Positions 46,851-58,999 are shown, counted from the first letter of the stretch. The stretch is DNA of 64,000 bases from Dermanyssus gallinae (GCA_003439945.1 QVRM01002239.1:62001-126000); one strand, 5' to 3'. Numbers and translations are program-made. Notes: generated by a model from the letters alone, not told the origin.

Positions 46851-47757
46851 GGAACGAAATATTACCGTTGACGGCCCGGTCACAGCGGCCGGGTCTCGCT
46901 GACGTGGCAACGCCACTGATGGGCCCGATGACGTTGACGATGACGATACGCATGCTAATGATGAGTATGAACATGAGCCATATATGTAATTATGAGCAAC
47001 CTGGCGTCAGTTGAACTGCGGCGTTAATGAGTTGAATCGCACACAAACACCCACACAGACACCCACGGGCATACACACCACCCACAAGACTCTCAGGAAG
47101 CGGGCAAAGATAATGAGGCGGAATCAGCACGGAAGTACCACGTCTAATTGAGCTGGCGTAAACCGCGGGTGTCGCGTTTCGTTAAGGTAATATGGATGAT
47201 AATAATGATGATGATATTAATAATCATTAAAATCATCATGATCATGTTTGTTGTTATGGAAAATGATCGCTTAACAGAAACAAACACACCGCACCTGGGC
47301 AGCCAGATTCCCTACCGACCACATAAGCGCATACATACAAACATCTTAATTATAACGGTACACTTCTAGACGTGTGTATCTATGATGTATATATATAGAT
47401 ATATATATATATATATACCACCACCATCTTTTTTTTCATTCATATTGAGTATGCATGTAACATAGAGGAGACCTGTGCTTTTATGCTACGCCCTTACTTT
47501 CAAAGCAACACAACGATTTACAATACAGCCTATGCCACAAAAGTCAAAGACAGTTATTTGATTCGATGCTTTGTAACTAATTTGTTCTTTGTTCCGTGGC
47601 ACAAATAGCAGTCTCAGCATTTCTCTCTCTCTCTCCCTCAACATTTCACTTTCGAAGTTTTAGCCCGAGGGAAACTTATTTGTGCTAGGAGGTATATATA
47701 TATATATATATATATAAATACATATATATACGTGCACGATTATGTAAACGCATCATA
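46851..47757. other. Intergenic; (TA)n at 47388-47417 and 47692-47715
   Basis: Also a (CT)n run near 47625-47638. No gene recognised. Confidence 0.5.
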
Positions 47758-48310
47758 TTTACGAGTATATGTACGTATATGTTTATGTAGGTTAAATACG
47801 GCGAACGTTTTTGGAAACAAACTTATCACCGGCCTACAATCATTTTCATGTATCGCTCTCGTTCTCGTAGCTAACATAGGCTTCAATGCCCGCATCGATC
47901 AGCCTTACTAGACACGGACATTGGCCCTACGAAACACCCACTGGACACCAGACGTATGTACAGGTACAACATGTATATTACACGTATTAATATATGTGAA
48001 AATGTGCGTCTTGATATGTGTTTGATGAGCGAGCTTATAAGTGGTATGCCGCGTGTATTGCGGCAGCGTCCCAGACTATGTCTAGGTACACAATACAGAT
48101 TTACATACTTTATATATGCAGCAAAGGCTGATCGAGAGCACACCGCTACCTTAAACAAATCGGTTAACTCATGGGTTAGGTAAAGATAGAACGCAAAATT
48201 GCTGTCTCTCCTTTGAAGTTGTCTGATGCGTGCTTAGTGTGTCCGTGTTCGTCAACCTTGAGGAATCATCAGACAGGATTAGGCGATTAGACGCTCTCAA
48301 ATCTAGATGC
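47758..48310 (+). repeat. Interspersed repeat, copy 1 of an inverted pair
   Basis: Matches the reverse complement of 52445-52868. Shared blocks in order: TTACGAGTATATGTACGTATA, AACTTATCA, GATATGTGT, AGCGTCCCAGACTATGTCTA, GCAAAGGCTG, CTGTCTCTCCTTTGAAGTTG and GAATCATCAGACAGGATTAG. About 110 bp near 47850-47960 are absent from the other copy. No protein recognised. Confidence 0.88.
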
Positions 48311-48402
48311 TCATAGGACTAACCTTAAACGACAGGGTCTCTGAGTCTCGTGAGACCTTTGATGTTTAAGCGTTCACTCTTTGTTGATTATTTTGCCTAT
48401 AG

Positions 48403-48407
<5 letters not shown>

Positions 48408-48451
<44 letters not shown>
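48408..48451. repeat. (TA)n microsatellite
   Basis: About 43 bp of TA. Confidence 0.96.
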
Positions 48452-48454
<3 letters not shown>

Positions 48455-48485
48455 TTTCTTAACACAAACATCTGCGGTAGCCTTT

Positions 48486-48540
48486 TGCCCGGTAGATCAT
48501 GACTAGCGCACTAGTCTCCTAGACCACGCCGTCACAGAGT
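48486..48540 (-). mobile_element. SINE family I, head fragment
   Basis: On the minus strand GACGGCGTGGTCTAGGAGAC then TAGTGCGCTAGTCATG matches the family-I head up to just before the B box, where it is truncated. A short block just beyond (48541-48567, CGCCCTACGCTTATCAGACTG) recurs at 52214-52234. Confidence 0.8.
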
Positions 48541-48959
48541 TATCGCCCTACGCTTATCAGACTGGTAGGCTTCACTTACGTATCCCCGGCCAAAGTGAAA
48601 CGTTTATATTAGAACGGACCCTGCTGCGTCACCCAGTAGGCTCCATTTCGACGTTGTTGTTCGAAAAGGCGGAAAAAAGTGAATGCAAATGTGCAACTTC
48701 AGAGAGTCTTGAAGTACGAACTCCAAAAAGATTGCAGCTGTCTGACAGCGTATCGAACCATTTCCATTGTTTTCGGGAACGACAAAGTCATAAAAACAGT
48801 TTGCCAAGTTCCGTGGTAAAGATTGTTACCTGGACAATGAACCAATGTACGATCGAACCTCTTGCTGCGTTCAAAGATACAACAAATTAACCTGAAATAA
48901 ATTTTAGGCAATCTAAGTAGATTCCTTGCAAGCTAAGTAACGCCAACAAGTTAGAGCGC

Positions 48960-49298
48960 ATGCATGTTTGCACTTTTCTCCTCAATTGCCACCGCCAGAC
49001 TTCGTTCTTGGATCGGAAATTAGCAACGCCAATGCAACTCACGACCGCGTGTGAGGAACTTCAGCCGCAAAATATAAAAGGCCTGGGCTGGGAACTTGTT
49101 AGGCTTATTCTCATTAGGCACCCACTATACTCTCTGGACGTGGCACCTTTAGGCTATCACCTATTCCGGTTTCTCCAATCACCGAAAACCTACCTGCCAG
49201 AGCAGCAGCATGGTTTTAGGCGAAGGAGGTTGACGGTGACGTCTTGCGCTGTTTTTCCCAACAGCATGCAACAGCATGGCCCTTTGAGTGAAGCGTAA
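48960..49298 (+). pseudogene. mariner transposase relic (C-terminal catalytic region)
   Basis: The frame reads LGWELV, RHPLYSLDVAPLGYHLFRFLQ and TYLPE. It matches the mariner signature LGWEV--HPPYSPDLAPSDYHLFRSLQ--L, with the third-acid block SPDL here as SLDV. The stretch before it (MQLTTACEELQPQNIKGL) is where the NARPH block should be and is degenerate. No terminal repeats found. Confidence 0.78.
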
Positions 49299-49367
49299 CT
49301 TTCTTTCCTGTTCTCGTAGACTTAAGGCGGCTTCAATCAAACAATAATCCTATATAAATTATTATTA

Positions 49368-49660
49368 TTATATGGCGTACCAACGGCAATACTAAAGTTA
49401 TTACGAGCTATTCTGCAGGAGGAGTCTGTAATCATGGACGACGGGCTAAGTGAACACACTCCAATTAATCCGACTACAGGAATTGCAGAAGGCGATAATC
49501 TTAGCCCGCTATTGCTCTCAGTATTGGTGAGCGATCTGCCGGACAATGTCCAGCGTCGATACTTGCAAGTTAGTGCAATTGTGTACGCTGATGACCTTGT
49601 TCTCTACTCCCGGAGACGATCTCACCTGCAGCAAAGTTTGTTGACCTTAATGCTCTAGTC
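49368..49660 (+). pseudogene. Non-LTR reverse transcriptase fragment with YADD
   Basis: Continuous frame: YGVPTAILKLLRAILQ, then GIAEGDNLSPLLLSVLVSDLP and VSAIVYADDLVLYSRRR. This covers RT motif B (G--QGDNLSPLLF) and the intact catalytic YADD of motif C, then a stop at 49656. It starts next to a short ATTATTATTATA run. Nothing else of the element is recognised. It is distinct from the YLDD of the RLE elements. Confidence 0.82.
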
Positions 49661-50530
49661 ATAATTGTATTAATGACTGAAGCAATACAATTTCGCTGCG
49701 GAGGTAGGCTCGCCAAAAAAAATGAATCACGCTTAAGCATCAAGGGATTTTGTTTAGCAGGTTTTATGTCCTGGAATAGTCTTTTCGACGCAAAGAATTA
49801 CATTTTACTAAACATATTGAGGTAAGAGTTCGCAAGGACATTCTGTCATTTTATAGTATCCCAGAGTCTTATCGGCTGTCGCTGGATGTCGCTCTTAGCC
49901 TTTTAATTGTAAAGATTGCACCGGACGCTGCTTACGGGATACAGGTCATATGCCCCCACTTATTGAAAGCGAATGGAAGTACCCGACAAAATCAAAGCCA
50001 GTTTTCTTGCCTTCTTATGAGACTAGAGCGATGACCACAAACTACTAAAAGGATCCATGTTGTAAAAACAAGTACTTTGCTTGGTAAACCCACCGTTTGC
50101 AGTACATGGATTTCTTATGTCTATACAAAACAGGTTGCATGAAATATCGACAGAGTGCGAATGCAAGCTATGCGGAAAATCGTGTGATTTGTATTATCTC
50201 GAATACTGTACAAGAGCGATATTGTCTATGAAAGTAGTGTAGAAAATCTGTAGCACATATGTGCATAAACCAATTACTGTGTAAAAAACAATACATTCAA
50301 TTCAATACTCCGGTCTATCAAAGACCAGGCCGAAATAAGGCACAACACTTCTTCGACTTCAGGAAAGATAACTTTTATAAAAGAAAAATCGAAAAGCTGG
50401 TTGATCGGTGACAATATGTTAGGATACTATATGATGACCAAATAGAGCCGCATGCTCTTGCAAACTCGCCATCCATAAGAAAAAAACGTTTTAGCCCAGA
50501 ACTTTTACATAAATCCAATTCTTTAACATG
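49661..50530. other. Intergenic, nothing recognised
   Basis: Unique AT-rich DNA; possible continuation of the RT relic was not recognised. Confidence 0.45.
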
Positions 50531-50534
50531 TATA

Positions 50535-50595
<61 letters not shown>
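50531..50595. repeat. (TA)n microsatellite
   Basis: About 65 bp of TA with one TTTA. Confidence 0.96.
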
Positions 50596-50598
<3 letters not shown>

Positions 50599-50896
50599 GT
50601 TTGTTAATTTAATACATTTCAAATATATATATGGTATATCAACATATGAATGGGTCGACTACACTTTAAAACAAAAATGTATATTTATATACATAAATTA
50701 ATTCCCATGTATTAATCTTTGCGGGTAGTTGATACAGTAACTCGTTCCATACGTATGACACCATCTTCCTATAAGCATAAAAATTCAAAACATGTCTTAA
50801 GATTACAGAATTCATCATCTCTGATCACGTCTTTTGCTGACTTGATATCATCAACTTGCTAAGCTGCCTAGTGATGAAGTTGAGAGCATGACTTAC

Positions 50897-51049
50897 ACAA
50901 GTTGCGCGACACCTAAAACACGTAAATCGTGCATTTGGTTCGTGATGCCTTGTCTTCGTGTGCGGCTTGTAATGAAAGCTGTGAGCGACTTCCTTCCAGC
51001 TGTGATCGCACATCACACAAGTGCTATAGAAGTCTCCCGATTTCAGCAA
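50897..51049 (-). other. Weak candidate exon with paired CxxC motifs
   Basis: The minus-strand frame reads STCVMCDHSW, HYKPHTKTRHHEP and ARFTCFRCRATC, then a consensus splice donor GTAAGT (50891-50896). CxxC, two histidines, a short linker and CxxC resemble adjacent C2H2-type fingers, but the Cys-His spacing (15 residues) is longer than the usual 12 and no acceptor is evident. Low confidence. Confidence 0.25.
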
Positions 51050-51289
51050 AGGCTTGCTTCCTTTGTGTGGTGCTTTCGGAGAAGGCCTATAGTGCTGCTA
51101 GCAAGACCGCCGTCTCAAACAACAGAGCAGTATCAACCAGACTTTTAGGCGACTGCGTGTCAAGATGCGCACACCTCGAGCGCGTTTCAGGTAGGAAGCC
51201 TTGACCCTATTCAACTACTCCATATTCTTTAACATAATGTACTGGCAGATTATGTTTTCACTGTATGCCGCTACCTGTGCTTTTGTGAG

Positions 51290-51960
51290 ATCGAACAGTC
51301 GGAGATGCTATCTCCGCATCGATCTCGTCCACCGTCACCTCGGGTATGTTTTTTAGCCAGACGTGAAACTCCTCTAGTATCCTTCCTCTCTGGTCAGGAA
51401 AAAGGTGAGTCCGGGGGGAGAGGTCCGCCTATGATTCTATGAGCTCCTTCCCGACCCGCTCCTTGTTTCGTTCGATTAGGCTCTTGAGTCTAGTTCTCGC
51501 CGCCTGGTACTGCGCCAGAAGAAAGCCTGCTCTGATAGAGACCCCCGTCTCGTTTCCCCTCTTCCTCCTTTGATTCGCCAGCCAGTCCTTATCAGGTTTA
51601 TGGTTAAACGCAGCTAGGTGGTTGTCGATTAAATCTCGAATAGTGCTTGTTGTGCCTGAAATCGCTGCTAGTGCCGTACACGACGAGATCATTTGCATAT
51701 AATATTAGCTCAACCAAACCTTTTCGTAGCCTCTTATTCGGCCAGGGCAGAAGCGAGAACAGAAGAAGCTGACTCAAGTTGTTAAAGGCGATCTGTGCAA
51801 GTCCCCGAGCAAGGCGACAATAATAGTAAAGCAGACTTAGTGCGTCTTGGGGCGAGCTGTCGCAGTCCGGCAGCGCAGGTCCAATATTCGTGTCGACTTA
51901 GGCTGATCGACATGGGCAATGAAGTCGCCGGCTACGACGGGGGCGGTAAAGGCAATCGCG
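51290..51960 (-). pseudogene. APE-type non-LTR retrotransposon relic, rearranged
   Basis: On the minus strand: PVVAGDFIAHVD near 51940-51905 (endonuclease block VVAGDFNAHV), then RLRKGLVELILYANDLVVYGTS near 51740-51670 (RT motif C YADDLVVYG with D changed to N), then a 89-codon frame 51429-51698 rich in Lys/Arg (YQAARTRLKSLIERNKERV) and EEFHVWLKNIPEVTVDEI further on. The last part looks like an EN-RT linker but comes after RT motif C, so the pieces appear out of order or belong to two insertions. Confidence 0.65.
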
Positions 51961-52013
51961 GACACTGCTTGTGAGTCGCTGATAAGCTTTTCTACCAGAA
52001 TACGTCGTTTTCG

Positions 52014-52041
52014 CTTTGACCGGGCGTACGCCCGGTCAAAG
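52014..52041. repeat. 28-bp perfect palindrome
   Basis: CTTTGACCGGGC, GTAC and GCCCGGTCAAAG form a loopless palindrome, followed by TTAATAATAATTGTTAATAAT. Confidence 0.97.
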
Positions 52042-52251
52042 TTAATAATAATTGTTAATAATCATTTTTTGTATATATATATACATATATTAGAAACACA
52101 AACATTTATGGCAGTCGTTCGTCCAGCAAATACTATATATTTGAAAAACGCTGGACCGGAGCGCTCAAGTGAAAGCGTCTCTGTATCACTAGATTCCATG
52201 AACAAAAAGTCATCGCCCTACGCTTGTCAGACTGGTGCGATGCTTACCTTG

Positions 52252-52257
<6 letters not shown>

Positions 52258-52330
<73 letters not shown>
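52258..52330. repeat. (TA)n microsatellite
   Basis: About 73 bp of TA. Confidence 0.97.
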
Positions 52331-52334
<4 letters not shown>

Positions 52335-52444
52335 TGCGCAAAATTATCAACTAAACGTAGGCATAAAAAGTCTTATATACCAAGGGTCTTATATATAAAG
52401 AGGCTGGAAGCATAAGACCCTGTGGTTTAAAGTTAGTTTTATAG

Positions 52445-52868
52445 TCAACTACGCCTAAGTGCGTCTAGTCGCCTAATCCTGTCTGATGATTCCTCAAGGT
52501 CGACGAGCAAGGACACACTAAGCACGCCTCAGACAACTTCAAAGGAGAGACAGCAGTTTTGCGCTCTATATTCAACTAATCCATGAGTCTACCGATTTAT
52601 TTAAGGTAACGGTGTGCTCTCGGCCAGCCTTTGCTGCATATCTAGCGTATGCGCATCTGTACTGTGTACCTAGACATAGTCTGGGACGCTGTCGCGATAC
52701 ACGAGAATTACCGCTTATGAGGTTGCTCACCAAATACATATAACGACACACATTTACACACATATCAACACACATAGCGCGGTGCAGGCGACTGCTGATA
52801 AGTTTTTTTTTGCCAAGAACATTTATCGAATTTAACTTACATAAGGATATACGTACATATACTCGTAA
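52445..52868 (-). repeat. Interspersed repeat, copy 2 of the inverted pair
   Basis: Reverse-complement partner of 47758-48310, diverged by many substitutions and a ~110-bp indel. Confidence 0.88.
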
Positions 52869-53935
52869 AGATGACATTTTGTAGCAGAGCACTATCGGTA
52901 GAGATTACCGGTGATACACACTTGTCGAACCTATAGGATAGTGGCGGCAACTATTTCAGCGTTTGTCCTAGCTAGACTGGTAACGTGGGACTGTACAATC
53001 TTGACACGCCTTTGCCTTAGGCACATTAAGTATCACCGAAGTTGACGCAGACGTGTATAAACGAAATGCCTTTTAGCGGGAATGTCAGGCGCGCCGAGGA
53101 AATGATCGGGATGATCAAAAGGACGAATAACTGATATATGAAATGCCATGTGGAGATAGATGACCTAGCATTCAAACACAGGTGTTCAGTGGTGTCACGG
53201 CTTCTTTAAGCACAACCTGCACCGCGTCCAAAACGCTGCTATACCTGTGTACGTACCAGTATGTGGCAGTAAAGAGAATGACACCGGGAAGCAGACAGTG
53301 GTCAGATGTCAAGGCTTTAATAGAGCAAGACAGGAGTTGTATTGACAGATAGAAAGGAAGCAACAAGAACTATGTAGGGAAGATAAGGCTCGAAGAATCT
53401 GAGGAGAGGTAAGTGCAAGAAAGCTATTTTATCTGACCAATTTTGTGAACACGAAAGAACTGCTCGCCGAATGAAGGAGGCGGGTCCAAATTAGTCGTGA
53501 AGGTACACAGCGGGATAGAAGGGATACAGCAGACAGTGTTTGTGTGTGTGCGTTTTTTTTTACATGACATGTTATATTTACTGCATGTCAGCCTTGTTCC
53601 CAGACGTTGCACATTTAGATTTGTATCTATAACTCAGGCTCTCAGAAATGTTTTAGCTGATAACAAGTCACATCCACGGAGAGGCTGCACAACGCGCGTT
53701 TGTTATTCATTTTCGATAATACTCAATAAAGCGTCCCCCTGCCAAAGGGTGTGCAAATATAAATATATAACGTGACACTTCTTCAATTCAGGGAACGAAG
53801 ACATCTACAAAACAAATGATCGGAAAGCTGATTAATCGTTGGCAAGAGAAGATGGAACGGGTAGAAAACCATTATGTATATTCGAGCTTTTTTTTTCTAA
53901 ATGCAGCAAAAGCGGTACATTCACTTATTATATAC
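52869..53935. other. Intergenic, nothing recognised
   Basis: No supportable gene. Confidence 0.5.
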
Positions 53936-54070
<135 letters not shown>

Positions 54071-55395
54071 TGTGCCCCTCGTAGAGTGGCTTAGCGTCGA
54101 GCTGGCGAGGTAATTATTCTCAAGTATGTTTAAATTGACTTGGCGTGAAGATAGCGATTTCCAGAACGAGTGATAGCAGGACGAAGCTGACGTTTTCAAT
54201 GCAATGCGGCTGTATAATGGTAAACATGGAACGCGTGCATGAAAGCAAGATGCTCTTTTTTCTGGCCCAACTAACAACTGCACCTTTAGCAGTAAAATAA
54301 AATTATTAGCCATAGTTGCTAGCGTTGAACAAGAGCCTGTCTGATAAGGATAGGGCCCTGCGCTGCTCACAAATTGTACATTCCCGCTCATTCAAACACC
54401 TATAACGTGCGTTTTTCAACAATATCCCTACACCATTCAGCCACGGTCAGCGACCGATGGCCTGACGAAACAAATTTCTTCAAGCCAGCTGTTCACTGTG
54501 TGTTCAGACACTTATAAATAGCTTGTAAGGAATCATATTTGCCTAGACGCAGACGGAGAAAACTTAACGCAAATGTTCATACCTCATCAGAGCACGCCGG
54601 GTAGGCCGGGCAACAACGGGAATTGCACAAACTGCATTAGCGCGCTTAATTGATCACATTGCGCTGTTCTATAAATGCGTCCATATCGCTATTCGATGAC
54701 CAGGAAAATGGGCAGTCTAGCCGGAGGTCATTTTCACCGTGATCGTAACGCGCTCCCTTCGCTTGTGCAAGTACTTCGTGTAGATTCGTACAGAATGAGA
54801 AACGACTTAGATTTACGCAATCGTGGCAGTATTTGTTAAGCTTCTTATCCGATTCTTCAAAATCTTAGAGCGTTTTGCTCCGCGTGTGTGTATTTCAGAT
54901 GCGTAAGCTGGCATATCGCATTTTTATTTCGGTGGAGAATGCACACCTACGGTGCATGTATCTAGTTTTGAAATAAACGGGCAATAATGTTTCGTCTAAC
55001 GATTTCCTGATAACTGCGCTAATAACAACGTGCCAAGAGTGTCACAGGTTCAATTTGATTCACAAGCAAAACTCATGACAATGTGTTTTGGCAACCTGAC
55101 AGTCTAAGTGTCCCACTTTGCCTAAGGGCGCACGCATCCGCATCCCCTAGTCGGCGTTGTATGTTCCTTCGAGCTGAATTTTGTCACGAACACGACGGTG
55201 TGCTTAGTTTCTGTATTGGAGGCCTGGTTGTCTTGCAATCGCCAAAGTTGAGCCCTTATGTCGTGCAGCAACACCAGTGTCACAGATTTTTGTAGTTTCC
55301 CTCTGACTCCGAAACAGCACTTTTCAGAGACCATGCTTAATTGGGAAAAATATTTGTTTTAGCTCTATAGTTCCTTAACAAAATCTGGGCACTCT

Positions 55396-55399
<4 letters not shown>
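54071..55399. other. Intergenic, nothing recognised
   Basis: Unique DNA. The frames at 54059-54391 and 55083-55334 show no domain. Confidence 0.5.
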
Positions 55400-55429
<30 letters not shown>

Positions 55430-55611
55430 TCGTATATATATGCAATGATTAACGAAGCTAGGTTCCCTAAATATATATATATATATATATATATACGAGC
55501 ATGCATATATTGCACTCTTAACTGATTGTACCGCTGCGTTTTCGACTTGCCGTTTCCTCCCTCTTCTCTCTCTAACCTGCTGCCTATATATATATATATA
55601 TATATATATAT
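55400..55611. repeat. Three (TA)n tracts in 210 bp
   Basis: TA runs at about 55400-55428, 55472-55494 and 55587-55611. The first two are followed by related CTCGTATATATATGCA and ACGAGCATGCATATAT blocks, opposite in orientation. Confidence 0.93.
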
Positions 55612-55739
55612 GTAATTTCCTTTTCTCTGTCTGCTTTCTCAGACGCTGCTCCCTCGTTGCCGTGATGCTTATCCACTTACTATCTGTTATTTCTATCGAC
55701 CGGCTTCTTTTTCTGCTGCAGTTGTAGTAATTCTTCTGT

Positions 55740-56300
55740 TTTCGCGTTAAAGCGCCGAGACGCCGCCCCCCTTCCCGCCCGTCTCCTCCGCTTCCCCCCG
55801 CCACTCGCCTCAAAGAGTTGCGCCGGCCGCTCATTCATGAGAAGAATAATGACGGATGGTGTCACGCTATCGCATGATCATCGCGGAGCGAGGCGGCTGG
55901 GCGTGGGCTGGTGTGACTGCGTGCTCAGCTCCAGCACAGCCCGGCGGAGGTAGCGGAGTCAGCGATAGCGTCCTACGACCGACCGACCGACCGACCGATT
56001 GATTCAGCCTGGGGCAGCTGCGGTCCGTGACTGCTGGCGAAGTGTGCGAACGTTGGAGCAACGTAAACAAACCGTGACGATTTGTTTGCCACTGCTATTG
56101 CCACCGCCATCGCCAATTCCTGTCTGACTGACTGATGACTCCGATGATGCCAATGACTCGGTCTGTGCTGCGTGTCTCGGCATTGGAGACCGTCGCTCGA
56201 TTCTGTGAGCGGCGGCGGTCGACGATGATGCCTTCGCAGATGCTGCAGCTGCTGCTGCTGCTGCGGCTGCTGTTGCAGATGCCTCGATATTAATCATAAA
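55740..56300. promoter_or_regulatory. GC-rich, CpG-rich promoter-like block with (GACC)n and (CTG)n
   Basis: A clear local rise in GC and CpG in AT-rich surroundings, with (GACC)5 at 55977-55997 and CTG/CAG repeats at 56238-56272. It resembles a first exon/5' UTR or regulatory block of a host gene whose coding part lies outside or is unrecognised. A minus-strand frame (56004-56330) begins like a signal peptide (MLSLLLVCLFFMINIEASA) but is followed by Ala repeats and is not accepted as a gene. Confidence 0.4.
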
Positions 56301-56532
56301 AAACAAACACACTAATAATAATGATAACATTAATGATGCTAATGGCAGTTAGATGGTAAAAATGGTATGGCGATGGCAATGGCGATGATGGTGGTGAAAC
56401 GAATAAATAGCCTGGGAGCTGATTGATTAGAAGCCGCCGCGCATTGTGCCGCCTACGTTACGCGATACGCTTGCATTCTCTTTGAGCTTCTAGCGGCTTT
56501 AAATTGCCGTCGTCTGCCGAGGCCTCTAGTGG

Positions 56533-56586
56533 CACCCCAGGACTCCCCCCAAGGACCCCCCTCCAGAACCCCCCCCCCAGGATCCC
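56533..56586. repeat. C-rich imperfect tandem repeat (G-quadruplex potential on minus strand)
   Basis: Repeated CCCCAGGAC/CCCCCAAGGAC/CCCCAGGATC-like units, including runs of 6 to 10 C, so the minus strand holds at least four G-runs in about 55 bp. Confidence 0.85.
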
Positions 56587-56689
56587 AATGGTGTTGTTTG
56601 CCGCTGATTGACAGCCGGCAATATAAAATGGGTGCGGAGACGAGCGCTGATTACCTAATTGTAGATTGCGCAATTTAGAACAACCTTAT

Positions 56690-57405
56690 TAGGAAACGTG
56701 TTTTTGGAATTTTAGGTTGTGCAATTCGTGTGCAGTGCTGAACGCACGGAAGGAACGCGGGGCTTGTAGACGTGCCGGCGTACGCATTGGCAACGAGTTC
56801 TTCCAGGGGTCGACTTTGGCCTTGCAGCCTGCTTGGGCTGCTGCAGCTGCGATGAGCAGCGGATTTGTCGGTCTATACGCAACGAGACATGCGAACCTCG
56901 ACTGCTACGCTCGACTGACGCATTCAATTGAAAGCTTAAAGCGCTCATCGAAGGATGACGATGATCCAAAATGCCCTTTTGCACTGCCGCCTCGTCTAAC
57001 TTTGGAGCTTTAAGACAGCGCACTCAATCGTGTGAATCTTCCGCCGCTTGCTGTGCAAGAACCCCATTCTAATCATTCTACAATCGCGTACTATATACAA
57101 TAGCCCCGCGCTGTCTTGTAAACCGTCGTTTGCGCAAAAGGAGATTATCTATTATTTTATAGCTTCACTAGAGGTCCGTCCGGCAAAAAAGCGAGAACAA
57201 TCACTTATCTTTGCTAAAATTCCTTAGTTGCTGGGTTGGTATGGCTACAGTGTGCTTACACTCTACCTGAAGCAGGCCCTTATTAAGTGCCAAACCTGAC
57301 GCATAGGCGCATGCATAATTACGTTCACGCAACCCGCCAAAGTCTGACTCGATTTAGCCGCTCCACTATGTATATATAATTGGAAATATCGAGTGTAATC
57401 CGACT

Positions 57406-57409
<4 letters not shown>
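56690..57409. other. Intergenic; opposed open frames at 56712-57023
   Basis: Frames of 98 (plus) and 103 (minus) codons overlap; neither shows a domain. GC is moderately raised. Confidence 0.4.
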
Positions 57410-57441
<32 letters not shown>

Positions 57442-57482
57442 TATATATATATATGCATATATATATATATATATATATATAT
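57410..57482. repeat. (TA)n microsatellite with ATGCAT interruptions
   Basis: Largely palindromic TA tract with two GC steps. Confidence 0.96.
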
Positions 57483-57802
57483 GTAATACGCACTTTTATT
57501 ATAATGAAGAGGGATGAGATGACAGCTGTAGAAGCTCAACTTAACGAGCATGTTAATCCAAGCATCAACTTTCCGGGGCACATGCAGACATTGTGGGGGA
57601 CACTTGGATAGAGATTTGGCCACGCTCCAGGCAAACGGATACGTGTCTGCCTTGTGCGCGTTGTGGCTTGGGGGATCAACGCGAGGCGGCTCTTTCGGGG
57701 GGCGGACCGTTTCGGCTTATGCCAATGGGGGGGTGCGGGCAATGGTGGCGCCCTGAGCCAAGGCCTCAGCATTTTGATGCCTTGGAAGGTCGGCAATCGG
57801 GC

Positions 57803-57838
<36 letters not shown>

Positions 57839-58370
57839 TTTTTTTTTAATTTTTACATGTATTTACGGCGTCATTCGAGACACTGCAACGCTGAAACAAG
57901 TCGAAATAGCCTAACAAGAAGCAACAAAAACAAAGCAGGTAACTTCGATTTTAACCTGACCGTCGTGAGCAGTCACGTCAGCCTTCACTTTTCTGGTCAG
58001 AGGCAGACCGGCTCGACAGACAACGAAAAATCTATTTTTGTCGAGGCGTTATCCTTCTTCAAAATTGCGACATATGTTTTGTGAGTAAAATACGTTTACA
58101 GTTATAGACACGTTATAAATATATACTAAGTGGATCAAAAAGATCGTAGCATAGACGGACAAACCCACACCCTTTCACTGTTTAATATAGCCCGCCCACT
58201 CTCCCCCCCCCACCCGATGCTCAACACATGTAGTGCAACGATCCTTAATAACATGTATACCACGAGCAAAAATATTTACATTATTGAAAGCCGAAATACC
58301 AACGTTGCTCTGAGATCTCTTTTCGAAGGGCTATATTTGTGAAGTTTTAGAACAGATAACAGTAGCAATC
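57483..58370. other. Intergenic; (TA)n at 57805-57832
   Basis: Three overlapping frames cross 57550-58084 in a GC-richer patch without recognisable protein features. Confidence 0.45.
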
Positions 58371-58394
58371 GGGGGGGAGGGGGGGGGGGGGGGG
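58371..58394. repeat. 24-nt G tract with one A
   Basis: G7-A-G16, a strong G-quadruplex candidate and a likely sequencing or assembly hazard. Confidence 0.95.
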
Positions 58395-58937
58395 CGCTCG
58401 ACAATTTGGAACGAACTCACGAATTCACGTTATTTGGCGATGGCAAAATAAGATGTGCGGACGGTTGCGCGGTCGCCGCAGTGCTAAAACGCGTTTTTTT
58501 CAGCTGGTCCAAGAGGAGGTGCCTAGCACCCCACAGTTGTCGCTCCTCCTGTAGAACGGTAGTCAATTAATACAATGACTCTTTGGCTACCCAGAAAAAA
58601 TTGCCAAAATCTTTTCGGTCCAGATGTGTTTATGCGTTATCTTCGTGTGAGGCCTGTCGTCGTATGTCTGGACGCACTCCCTGGTCGCACCTTCCCATTC
58701 TGGAGTGAATGAAGTGGTAGATTCAGATTTCGTTGGCGGTTACGAGTTGGTCAATAAAATCGGTCCTGTGGAGATTTTCTCAATAGTTCTAAATTGCTCT
58801 CCAAAATTGACTCGCGCGTCAGTTTTTGCTAAATTGTTAGCTCGTGGAGTAGCCACTTTGCTGTTCTTGTTTCTGTTTTCATGCATAAATGCAATATTTG
58901 ATGTGCTGCGTCATAGCTAGTGCATGCATGTCATCTG
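58395..58937. other. Intergenic, nothing recognised
   Basis: Frame 58705-58920 has hydrophobic ends but no domain. Confidence 0.4.
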
Positions 58938-58963
58938 CTCGTCTCTCTCCCTCTCTCTCTCTG

Positions 58964-58994
<31 letters not shown>
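58938..58994. repeat. (CT)n then (TA)n microsatellite
   Basis: (CT)n at about 58938-58962 and (TA)n at 58966-58994, bordering the SINE-II 3' end. Confidence 0.94.

Positions 58995-58999
<5 letters not shown>

Noticed and set aside
56004..56330. Minus-strand frame beginning like a signal peptide
   Set aside because: The hydrophobic start comes from an AT-rich run and the rest is Ala and Ser from GCN repeats, with no donor, promoter or domain.
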